Origin: Orobanche coerulescens
Lineage: Eukaryota; Streptophyta; Magnoliopsida; Lamiales; Orobanchaceae
Direction of reading: 5' to 3'
Assembly (NCBI GenBank): GCA_033398695.1
Contig: CM065809.1
Span: 174,024,501-174,088,500, forward strand
DNA: 64,000 bases
Shown: in pieces, positions 45,246 to 55,540 of the stretch
How the letters are laid out: each line of letters begins with the position of its first letter
How positions within the stretch are numbered: the first letter of the stretch is position 1
Notes under the pieces: generated by a model
Databases searched by the model: none
Told to the model about the DNA's origin: nothing
Seen by the model: the letters and a program-made list of their open reading frames with translations, nothing else
Made by a program: the position numbers and the translations under genes

Positions 45246-46349
45246 TATTGTGTCAAGATTTATTCATCCCGACAGGCGATCGACTATAAGGCCGAGCGAC
45301 CGAGTGCACAACCAGTTAAGCTATGGCTAGCTCGCCTAATCGAAGATACCAGACCACCATCAGGTACCTAGCGATCGACTCCCAAGGCGATCGCCCTTTG
45401 GCATCTGGCGATCGAATCTAGTGCATGGCTAAGGACGGTCGACCCACGCCCCGAACAGAGACGATCGCCCGGTAAAGTCATCGAAGACTGGATCTCAGAA
45501 CAGCACCCACGTGCAGATCCACAAAAGGCGCTAACAGATAAGACCTTTGACCCCAGCCTGTCACCTACCTCACCTATTGACAAGTCCGCCGAAAGTTACG
45601 AAGTGGGACCGCCCGTGATGACTCAGACGCGTGCGGCAGTTCTATCGACTGCATACCGGGCCGCTAGCATCAGCCGCAGACTTTAAGGGAACAAGCCCAT
45701 GTGCTAAAAGACGATCGCCCGATTATTATAATACCGCAAAGGCGATCGCCCGGCATATCCAAGTCCTATAAATAGAGAACCTCCTCCTAATGGAAAAAGG
45801 TTCCCAACTCATTCACTTACATTCCGAATTCATTCACGGAAATACAGAAGAACATACATACCATCAAGCTCCCAGCTTTCTCGCCGGAATCCATCTCAGG
45901 ATTTCTCTCTCCAAATCTCTCATCCAGAAGACGATCGGCAGAGGCAAGAAGTCTCCACAAAGCAGATTCCAAGAGATTCATAAGCCCAGGAGCTCGAGCA
46001 TACTGCTAAGATACGCCGTGAGAGACGGTCGATCTCTCACCGCCGCCACAGTTCATCCCCGTTGTTACAAGAACTCACAGAGCATCACATCTGGTTCTTC
46101 CGGCAATCTACACGCTCACTAGCTAAGATAACAAGAATCTTTACACTCATTGTAATTGTATTCTTACATTAGTACTTGTATCCCCGAATATTAGTATTAA
46201 TAATATCTCGCGAGAGCATTCAAGCCCGGGACTAACAACCCCGGCAAATCTTGTGTTATTTATCTTTCTCACGGAAGTGTTCTCGCATTTGTTTGCTATC
46301 CATCCATTCCAGCAATATCTATCTCCGGGTAATATTTTGGGTAGCAACA
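45246..46349 (+). repeat. Tat element 5' LTR
   Basis: 1,104 bases, TATTGTGTCAAG (the 3' LTR has TGTTGTGTCAAG, so the first TG has mutated) to GGGTAGCAACA. Rich in GGCGATCGCC words. A TATAAATAG box lies near 45,769. Confidence 0.9.
45270..45760. repeat. Repeated GGCGATCGCC palindromic words in the Tat LTR
   Basis: At least seven CGATCG-centred words between 45,274 and 45,752 (AGGCGATCGAC, TAGCGATCGAC, AAGGCGATCGCCC twice, TGGCGATCGA, AGACGATCGCCC twice). CGATCG is also frequent in the rest of the element. Confidence 0.8.
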
Positions 46350-46370
46350 ATTGGCGCTAGAGGAAGGGGA
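46350..46370 (+). other. Tat element primer-binding site region
   Basis: ATTGGCGCTAGAGGAAGGGG directly follows the LTR. TGGCGC-starting sites after the LTR are usual in Tat-clade elements; I have not assigned the tRNA with certainty. Confidence 0.6.
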
Positions 46371-46476
46371 TCTATACCTTCATTTTTCATTCCTACCGTC
46401 CCGAAGAACACTCACTGTTCTCGGGGCATATACTTGAAGTGACACTCACTGCGCTTCAAAGAAAACCTTCAGAATC

Positions 46477-48012
46477 ATGACATCCGCCGGTACATCGAAG
46501 AGAGCCACTCTCCGAACCTCCGGATACCATATCCCGGCTCAATCCGAACCCCAGCCGACGACTGGGGGAAGCCGCGACAACGCGAGACTCTCGATCCCAC
46601 ACCTGAGAGATGGCCCCAACCTCTCACTCGACCAGTTCCAAACCGAGGAACAGATCGAGGAGGCTATGACCATCCTAGAGGAGCGACGAAGAGCATGCGC
46701 GTCGCCCGCAATAACTCCCTCGATCGTCCGCCGCATGGGAAAACGGAAATTCAACGGGCTACTGGGCGAGCGATCGTCAGAAAGCCCCAATTCGCGAGAA
46801 AGGGCTCTCGCACGATCGGACGGATCCGTATTCAATCGCTTGGGACGCGACCCATCCTGGCGACCGGGGCATTCTGGTTCCAACCACGAAAAGACGGAAT
46901 CCGAATCCGTCACCAGGAGTTCAGCCTACCCAACTCACAGCCGAACGCAGTCGCCTGCTCGACTCCGCCCGATCGCTGTGGATCAGTACTCGATCGTCTC
47001 GGCTCCCGCTCCGAGCGCCGAGCCGCGAGCAGCCAGGCCACGGCGATGGCCGCAATGCAACGCCAGCTCGACGAGATGAAAGCACTCTTGGACACTGGGG
47101 CAAGTGCCAGCAGAAAGATCACCGGGCCGACCGAGCCACTCGCGGTCCATATCGAGCTTGCCCCCGTGCAGCTAACGATCGCTCCTCCCAAAACACCTCT
47201 GTATGAAGGGAGATCGGACCCCGAAACCCTCCTGAGTAAATTCCGAATCTACATGACTGGGTGTGGGGCATCTGATGCAACCAAGTGCCGGATCTTCCCG
47301 TTAACATTGGGCGAGCTGGCCCATAGGTGGTACGCCTCACTACCACCACGATCGATCATCTCCTTTGAGAAACTGGCGAATGACTTCACGTCATACTTCG
47401 CCACCAAGGTCGCCAGACCAGAAGGCCCCCACCGCGTGATGAAAATTAGGCAGGGTAAAGACGAAACCGACGCAGATTACATAGACCGAGTAGACGAAAT
47501 CATCCTCACCGGTGAACCCGTCAGTGACGAGCTCGCTCTCTGATTCGGTCCTGGGGGGATTCTACGGTCATTCACCCATGTTTAGACATCTCACCAAAGA
47601 TATTCCCCCAACCTACGCGATCTTCCGCGCTAAGGCTGCCGACTTTCTGGCCAGTCAAAGGCTACTCACCCTCCACCTAGGCGAGGAAACGCCATCTCCT
47701 GTCCAGAAGAAGGCGACCGCCAAAACAAAGAAGGCGATCGCCAAGCCACCCGGAGATCTCAAGGCCTTCGAGGACATGGAAGCCCATCTCCTCCATACGT
47801 TCAACCGAACTCCGGCCCACATTTTCTATGCCATCAAGGGGCACGAACCGCTAAACAAGCCAAAGGCGATAAGGGACCACGGTCACCTGGACAACAATCA
47901 ATATTGTGCCTACCATAAGAGTCCCGGCCACAGCACCAACCAATGCCGCGACCTCCTCAAACAGCTCTGGAGATTGTTCGAGGAGGGCAAGTTGGACAGC
48001 TTATTGGCTTAG
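46477..48012 (+). pseudogene. Tat element gag, frameshifted
   Basis: The ATG at 46,477 opens a Ser/Arg-rich N-terminus (MTSAGTSKRATLRTSGYHIP). A frame change around 47,030 leads to MQRQLDEMKALL and the gag core (PKTPLYEGRSDPETLLSKFR, LGELAHRWYASLPPRSIISF, KDETDADYIDRVDEI). A second change near 47,530 returns to the first frame: FLASQRLLTLHLGEETP and a zinc-knuckle-like QYCAYHKSPGHSTNQCRDL near 47,905-47,960, then a stop at 48,010-48,012. The C-x-x-H...GH...C pattern is typical of Tat gag C-termini. Two frame changes make it unlikely to work as read. Confidence 0.85.
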
Positions 48013-49301
48013 CCGAAGCCCCTATCAATCTCTATACACGATCGTCCGAGTCGAACACAAACAGATTGGGAAACTCATACGAGCCGACCCCTAGATCAAC
48101 CTCGGCGATCGTTTCTACATGCTTCAATCAAGAGAAGGGAACCTCGGAAGTCTCTCCCCGATCTCCCTCCTCATTGAAGAAACTGGAGGACTCATTCGCC
48201 ATCTACAGTTCACCATCTAACGTGATGGACTAAGGCACGAGATCGCCTCCCCCACACAATGTACACCATCGAAGGTCGGCATCTACATGACGATCCGAGG
48301 TAGAAGAGTGCAGCCATGGTCCTGGTGGTCGATGGAACCGACTTATTAGGCCATGCAAGGTCCCTTTGGGCCAAGATCGCCCGCCCTTCGTTTGAATACG
48401 AGGCTGGCGTAGTCTGAGGGCCCTCCAAAACTAATCAGTGGACACGATCGCCCGACCTCAAAGTTTCATCATTCAACATGGTGAACCCGGACAATGCGAT
48501 GCGTCACTACCCCCGTCTCAACGTACACCGTCGAGGGTCGCCATCGTCATGGAAACCCGAGGTGGAAGCAGAGCTAACAAGCCACGGGCGTGGAGTTGAA
48601 TCATCCGACGCTGCCCCGCGCAAGGACTCCTCTAGACCAAGACCGCACGCCCTTCGTTTAAGTACGAGGCGAGGCGCAGCCTAACAGAGGACCCTCACAA
48701 TAAAATGAGTCACGAGACAGACAATGTCGTTCGCGCAAAAGACATGGTCATGGAGTCGGTCCATCGAACTCCGCGATCGTGCACGGTTCCTCAAGACGGA
48801 CGACCGTCCTCGAGGATTCGACAAAATTGAAGACCGATCACTCAACGAATTATTTTCATCCCCTTACTTTCACTAAGTAAATAAAAACAAGGGGGAAGTG
48901 TGCGGACTACCTAAACGACGATCGTCCCTATTCAACCACATACGGAGATCGCCATTTTTCAGATGTTGTGCAGTGATCGAATTTGTTGTAAAAGTTATCT
49001 TTATGAGTTTATCAATTCATTTGGAACTACCCTCGCAACGATCTCTCCTTACTCATTTGTACAAAGTCAAACAAAGACTCAAAAATAGCAATCATTCAAG
49101 TGATAAGTCAGAAAATCAAACATTCATTTCATTGCTTGAAGGATCAAAATACATGGTCGCTCGAAGGCCAAAATGCTACAAAGAGAAAACTACAAAACTA
49201 CGAGACAAAAAGCTAAAACAAACAAGCAAGAGTGAAGAGCCTCAGGCCCCCGCCTGGCCTTCGCCTTCAGCCGTCGGCTCGACCTGCGACCCTTCCCCAG
49301 T
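48013..49301. other. Region where pol would be expected; none found
   Basis: No protease, RT or integrase motif is readable. It contains two diverged repeats (GATCGCCCGCCCTTCGTTTG near 48,378 and CCGCACGCCCTTCGTTTAAG near 48,641) and a purine tract AAACAAGGGGGAAG at 48,886-48,899 that looks like an internal polypurine tract. The antisense ORF then starts on the other strand. Confidence 0.6.
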
Positions 49302-51897
49302 TTATGGAGCAGCCTCCCCGTCCTCCAGATCGTCAGGATGAACGAGGTTCGTCGGAGTTGGATACCAGCTCAGATCCACGCCAAGCTCCGAGAGATCCAA
49401 AATCGGCAAGGAGAAAGCAGGATGGAGAGGATGCTCCAGCGCATACGCCTTGAAATTCTCGGCAAGAGGGCCGACCTCCAGCCCTCCCTTCTTGGCAGCC
49501 CGGATCGAGTCAGCGAACGCCATATAATAGGCAAACTCGCTGACAAACTCCAAGTTAAGGAAGGGATTGGCCTTGGTCGCCTCTACCTCCCCTTTCAGCT
49601 CCGCCATCGCCTGTTGCGACCCTTGGAGCTCGACCTCCCTCACAGCTATCTTCTCCCTCGACTCCGCCAGCTTGCTAGTCAACCGAGCGATCGTCACCTT
49701 CTGACGATCGGCCTCCTCCTCAGCAACCTTCTGCGCCCGGACGACATTCATCATCCTGTCCCGGAATCGGTCAACCGCCAAATGAGACATCTCGGCTTCC
49801 TTCCTCGCCAGCTCAAGCTCTTGGCTCGCCCGCTTGGCTGCCTCCAAAGAGTCCTTCTCCATTGCCGCGATCTTGTCGGTGAACTCGGCGTTCTCTTTCC
49901 GAGCCGCCTCGAGATCCGCCTGCAGACGAATAGTGGAAGGTCGCCCCTCAAACTCCTGCGCAGCCTGGACATCCATGGTCGCCGTCTGGAGAGAAAGGGC
50001 GAGAATAGCCTGCATCGTACTCCCCGATCGCTGACGAGCGATCGCATCTAGATCGGTCGTCCAGGTGTCGGTAGAGCAGAAGTAGCCTTGCTGACGTATT
50101 GCGGGATGTCACAGGACTGGCGAGGAGATCGGCTCGCTAAGAAATCCAACACCATCGGCGGGCAAGATGGATCTGTGCGACGGATCCTATATCAAAACAA
50201 CAAAGTTAACACAACTCCTACGCAAATGACAAGTTTCAACTCAGCAAGCAATCTACCTCTCAGCCCTCTCGGGGTCGCGACCGAAGTACGGTTTCCCTCG
50301 AAGAGTCTCAGCGTCAGCGATCGCCATCTCTCGCATAAAAGCCGCAGAGGGCGGCTCATTCTCCGGAGAGAGAACGGTGATCGGAGGTGCGGCGATCGGC
50401 TCCTCATTGGCGGGGGCAGGAACCAGAGTTTCTTCCGGCCTCGGCCTTTTGCGATTCATTCGAAGCCCCTCCTCCGGAACTCCCTTCTCGGTCACGATCG
50501 GCTCCACGCGAGGCTCCACCTCCGGGATGATAGGTAACGCCACAGGAGGAGCCCGCGATGACTTCGTCTGACGAAGACGACCCAAGACTCCGGGGTTCGA
50601 CATGGCAATCTCCGATGGGGGCTCCACAAAGCGAGGAAATCGAACCTCTGCGATAAGAATAAACAAGCCACAGTTAGTCATTTTCCTCCAAAATGACGAT
50701 CGCTAAGCAAATGGAGATCGTAGTAATTCGTACCTGAGACCGAGAGATGTCTCGGAAAACGGAACAGGCGAGCGGACAACCAACGACTCTCCTTATTGAT
50801 CCGGCTAGCGTTCAGGTCGTCATCCGACAAACTCCGTATCCGCTCCCAGACAACCAGGAAGTCAAAGGGCAACTCCTCGATCGCCGGGATATGAAAACCT
50901 GCAAAACCGAAATCAAATTAGATCAGTTCAGAACGCATCCGAACAAAGGGAGAGTCTCAACCCTTACCGGGATTCCTCTCCCGAAACTCAGTGGGGATCT
51001 CCAGCTCGCCCGAAGGATTGTCGCTCGCAGAAGCCCTCCACGCGCCGACGATCCAGAACCACTTCGACGGGTCGCCCTGCGTCTTATTCGGGACTCCGAG
51101 GATTACCCGTCCAGATCGGCCCTGAATATGGTGACCTCCGACCGACCCTTTATGAGCCGTCAGCTTGAACAAATGGTTCATCTCCGACGGCGATGGGAGG
51201 CGGTACAGGTGGTGACAGCCGAAAAGAGTGAGAGTGCAGATTATCTGGAGCCAAGCGTTCGGCGTCAGCTGAAGTGGTGCCACGTTCCAAGCAGCCAGCA
51301 GGTGGGAGACAGCAAAATATAGAGGGAAGCGCAGCTCGACCTCCATAATCTCCTCATTCACGGCGACCATACCCATCGGAGGTTGATCGGCACGCTCATT
51401 CTCCGCCGGCGCAAATATTTCCACCTCTGAAGGAACGTGGAACCTCGTCCTCCAGACGGCCAGATCTTTCCTGGTCGCCGAACTCTGAATTTGGCCAAGC
51501 GACCACAAAGATCGCTGCGCAGCCCGGTACTGCGACCGTTTGGCAAGCTGGTAAGGGTAGGCGATCGAGTAACCCAGGAAATCGAATCTCGGAGACGGAC
51601 CGGCCAACTTCTCCATAATCTCAGCAAAAGCCAGATAGGCTCGGCCGAAAGCGCTATGCTGCTCCCAGTAGGCCCTAATCGCCAGATCTCTTTCCATCTG
51701 CGATCGTCTGTCTTTAGCAGCCGCTTCCTTAGCGACGTCGGCTTCATTAAATAAAGCCTCGATTTCAGCAGGGTCAATTTCGGCCCGAATAGCCTCAGCG
51801 GCCGTCTCCAGGTGGAAGTCAGAAGAAGGTCCTCCTGACGATCGATGTCCTGGCGGCGAATCGTACCCACTCCATGTGATGATGACGTTCCAGCCAT
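49302..51897 (-). CDS. Antisense extra ORF of the Tat element, four exons
   Basis: Exons on the minus strand: 51,897-50,968, 50,898-50,734, 50,647-50,257 and 50,186-49,302. All three introns (69, 86 and 70 bases) are GT-AG, and the frame stays open across every junction. Exon 1 carries text of the 'putative gypsy type transposon' (Transposase_28) family: SHLLAAWNVAPLQLTPNAW, LFGCHHLYRLPSPSEMNHLF, WFWIVGAWRAS. Exon 3 is Pro/Glu-rich. Exon 4 ends in a long coiled coil (LEAARKENAEFTDKIAAMEK onward) and FVSEFAYYMAFADS. One frame change near 51,860 after the chosen ATG and one near 50,090 in exon 4 mean this copy is damaged or the sequence has errors. Tat/Ogre elements are known to carry such antisense ORFs of unknown role. 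Confidence 0.75.
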
Positions 51898-52406
51898 TCT
51901 CAAAGAAAGAAAGGAGAAAAGGATTTTTTCTTACCCAAAGATGAAATTGATCGACGATCGGCAGTCGAATCTCTCAGAAGCGTTCTTCAGCAAAGTCCTT
52001 CTTTCTCCAGTGATGAAGCGCGTAAGAGTTTTGAAGCTGCGTCCTCACGTCCTTTTATCGGAGGCGAAAAGGACTCCTGTGCAATTAAGAAGAATCTCAG
52101 GGGTCGGAAGTGCAACCGTCGTATTTATTGACTCCCTCGAGACCCGCATACGCGTCTTTTCAAGGACGCGTCAGTCGAGGAGTCATTAATGACCGTTGAT
52201 ATCCTCCAACAGAAGCCCGACACGTGTGCGGAGACTTATCCACGCCCATTGCCATTTCCCGCGCAGTTTAGCGGCCAACCAGGTCATCCAAACTCAGAAT
52301 CTATCAGCTCAAAGACGATCGCCAGTTCAGTTAAACGCAGAGTCGCTCGTCAAAAGTTCAGTGATCGCCAGCAGAACCACCTCACCCCACGTTTCCAACA
52401 TAGGAG

Positions 52407-52422
52407 CGAGCTGGGGGGCAAT
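52407..52422 (+). other. Tat element polypurine tract
   Basis: GAGCTGGGGGGCAAT lies directly before the 3' LTR start TGTTGTGTC. Confidence 0.7.
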
Positions 52423-53531
52423 TGTTGTGTCAAGATATATTCATCTCGACAGGCGATCGACTATAAGGCCGAGCGACCGAGTGCACAACCAGTTAAGCTA
52501 TGGCTAGCTCGCCTAATCGAAGATACCAGACTACCATCAGGTACCTAGCGATCGAATCCCAAGGCGATCGCCCTTTGGCATCTGGCGATCGACTCTAGTG
52601 CATGGCTAAGGACGGTCGACCCACGCCCTGAACAGAGACGATCGCTCGGTAAAGTCATCGAAGACTGGATCTCAGAACAGCACCCACGTGCAGATCCACA
52701 AAAGGCGCTGACAGATAAGATCTTTGACCCCAGCCTGTCACCTACCTCACCTACTGACAAGTCCGCCGAAAGTTACGAAGTGGGACCGCCCGTGACAGCG
52801 ACTCAGGACGCGTGCAGGCTCCCCATTGGACCGTACATCTGGCTGCCAGCAGCAGCCGTGGACTTTAAGGGAACAAGCCCATGTGCTAAAAGATGATCGC
52901 CCGATTATTATAATACAGCAAAGGCGATCTCCCGGCATATCCAAGTCCTATAAATAGAGAACCTCCTCCTATTGGAAAAAGGTTCCCAACTCATTCACTT
53001 ACATTTCGAATTCATTCACGGAAATACAGAAGAACATACATACCATCAAGCTCCCAGCTTTCTCGCCGGAATCCATCTCAGGATTTCTCTCTCCGAATCT
53101 CTCATCCAGAAGATGATCGGCAGAGGCGAGAAGTCTCCACAAGGCAGATTCCAAGAGATTCATAAGCCCAGGAGCTCGAGCATACTGCTAAGATACGCCG
53201 TGAGAGACGGTCGATCTCTCACCGTCGCCACAGTTCATCCCCGTTGTTACAAGAACTCACAGAGCATCACATCTGGTTCTTCCGGCAATCTACACGCTCA
53301 CTAGCTAAGATAACAAGAATCTTTACACTCATTGTAATTGTATTCTTACATTAGTATTTGTATCCCCGAATATTAGTATTAATAATATCTCGCGAGAGCA
53401 TTCAAGCCCGGGACTAACAACCCCAGCAAATCTTGTGTTATTTATCTTTCTCACGGAAGTGTTCTCGCATTTGTTTGCTATCCATCCATTCCAGCAATAT
53501 CTATCTCCGGGTAATATTTTGGGTAGCAACA
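52423..53531 (+). repeat. Tat element 3' LTR
   Basis: 1,109 bases. Near-identical to the 5' LTR except for a short, clearly diverged block around 52,795-52,860 (after GTGACAGCGACTCAG), where 5' and 3' copies differ strongly over about 60 bases. Confidence 0.9.
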
Positions 53532-54544
53532 CGAACGAAGGCCAGTTACGGCCGTAAGGAGTGCCAGTTATGGCCGTAAGTTGTCGGCACACACTGGGCA
53601 GTCTAAATATGATCGATCAGACGTATTTTCACCCATTTTCTCACCTCGTTTCTTTCCCTTCCGCGGCTGGAGGCTTGGTAGGCATGGGTGCATGTTGTCA
53701 AGTGATGAATCCATGAAGTCTTGGAGTTCATATCATCGATTATCCATCCTATAACATCCCTTGATCGAGCGAATCAGGTCAGATTTTCTAGAAATCCTAG
53801 TTTGGGGGAAATTGGGAGTTTTGTTTGATTTCATCCGTTTAATCCGATTTAACCTAGATTAGTGATGGATTATTGATTATTAAGTTGTATTATACCAATT
53901 TCCTTGTTGTTCCATGGTTGGATTGTATAGATTCATCATTTTGGTCGAGTTCTTAATCGACGCCTTGAAGGTGTCCGATAAAAGGTCTTAGAGGGGGATT
54001 CGGGCGTTATGCGATTATTATTCATCGTTCGATTGTTGATTTATCATTGATATGACTTAGGGACGAAATCCTTGTGAAGAACTCGAGTTGGAACCCTCCC
54101 ATTCGTTGTCTTCTTCGGGGTCCGAGCTTCCCGATCGAACCGTGTTCTTCGGAGTGCTCGGTAGCGGTTATTAAGGCAAGTATCTTGCTATACGAATTGT
54201 GTCTTGTGGATAGAGACTTCGTGTTAGATTTATGATGAATTGTTTTGCCTTCGTGAATATGCTTCGCGTGATTTTATAAGTGTGAACGATTGATGGTAGT
54301 GATGATGTTCTCATTTGGTTAATGTCGTGGAATTGTGTTGGTTGGGTTAATCATATGGTTCGTGTCGTGCGTGATTGGTCATAGTTGAATTATCGTGATG
54401 ATTATGATATTTGTGGGATGACTTGATTTCATATTTGAATATGTATTACGGTGTATTGTTGAATGGTTTGACATATTAATAATAATGTGTTTTGCTTGTG
54501 GTGATATGTTGAGTTGATCATATGGATCGTGTTGTGATGATGCG

Positions 54545-54795
54545 TGTGTTCCAGGTAAGGTATGACGAGGCCTCTGGAGTTCGGTACATGATGTGTACGA
54601 ACAAGGTGTGTTCCGGTTAGGGTCTGACGAGGCCTCTGGAGTTCGGTACATGATGTGTACGAACAACGTGTATGTTCCAAGTAGGGTCCGACGAGGCCTC
54701 TGGAGTTCGGTACATGATGTGTACGAACAATGCGTGTGGTCCGGGTAGGGTCCGACGAGTCCTCTGGAGTTCGGTACATGAGGTGTACGAATGGT
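54545..54795 (+). repeat. Tandem repeat in the Gypsy-2 3' LTR
   Basis: Four units matching 41,497-41,745, with a few substitutions and the same order. Confidence 0.85.
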
Positions 54796-55540
54796 GATTG
54801 TATATCAGTGATTAATTGTATAACGTTTTGAAGTTGGGATATTGACTCAAAATGGTATCTTATCTAGTGTGTTTTGAAATGAGAATCGGGCTGAGGCCCT
54901 AACGTTTTCGAAAAGGTTTTGTAAATTGGGACTTGAGGTCCAAAAGAATTTTTTTATTTTAAAAATCCCCGAGCTAATGAGTTCCTTTTCAAATATTTCT
55001 TGTTCGGGTCCAAAATTCTAAATCTTCTCGGGAATATTTTGATAGTTGATTTCCATAGTAATTTCGTGGTTGCTATTTACTTGTTGCATTTCGTATCGTA
55101 TTATACTTGTACTAGTAAAATAGTAGAATTTTGCTAACCCCCGAGTAATCGGGGGGTGGATGTATGTTTGTGTCTAGGTGCTTGCTGGTTCAGGGGAGCA
55201 GTCACAGGATTGGCACGGGAAGTGACGGGCTACGATACTAATCAAGAGTTGAGAGTTGTTTTGATTTTCGTTGTGTTGTCAGAGTTGATTTCAGTCTTCT
55301 GCTGTATTGTGTTTCGGCACCTGTGTGGGTAATGTTGTTTTAGTCAGTTCTGTTGATTGAGTTGTGTGACTTCATCAGTCTGTGTATTCACGTGTAAGTG
55401 ACTTTAACGGTCTGTATTATTTTAGTATTTAACCCTCGCTGGGCAAACATTTGGTTGATTTGTAAGGTTAGCCTGGTAGATCCTCGTGAAAAGGGGTATA
55501 TGGCATGTAATATTCCCACATGGTTTTTGGGGATGTTACA

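Larger units (their letters stand above)
45246..53531 (+). mobile_element. Tat-type Gypsy element without pol
   Basis: 8,286 bases with a perfect duplication CGAAC (45,241-45,245 and 53,532-53,536). LTRs 45,246-46,349 and 52,423-53,531, gag at 46,477-48,012, an antisense spliced ORF at 49,302-51,897. Gag type and the antisense ORF place it in the Tat/Ogre side of Ty3/Gypsy. No protease, RT, RNase H or integrase text is found between gag and the antisense ORF or elsewhere, so it must rely on a helper. Confidence 0.88.
39714..55540 (+). mobile_element. Gypsy-2: non-autonomous Gypsy element with 2.77-kb LTRs
   Basis: 5' LTR 39,714-42,480, internal region 42,481-44,473, 3' LTR 44,474-45,245 continuing at 53,532-55,540 after the nested Tat element. 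The LTR starts (TGTAAT...CGCAATTTCGATTT), primer-binding site and hairpin before the polypurine tract relate it to Tekay elements, but the 2.0-kb interior encodes no gag or pol. The flanks GTATA and TGTTG do not match, so there is no clear target duplication, although the MULE gene continues on both sides. Confidence 0.85.
44474..55540 (+). repeat. Gypsy-2 3' LTR, split by the Tat element
   Basis: First part 44,474-45,245, second part 53,532-55,540, joined across the duplicated CGAAC. It carries the same TTACGGCCGTAA array (six words before the insertion, two after) and tandem units as the 5' LTR. The two LTRs are very similar but carry scattered substitutions. Confidence 0.9.

Noticed and set aside
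49302..50051. Plus-strand 237-residue open frame opposite the antisense ORF
   Set aside because: It is the mirror of a coiled-coil coding exon; the minus-strand reading has the splice-consistent, domain-bearing frame.
45246..53531. GCGATCGC words suggesting cyanobacterial contamination (HIP1 sites)
   Set aside because: The words lie in a plant Tat-type element with LTRs and a perfect target duplication inside another plant LTR.
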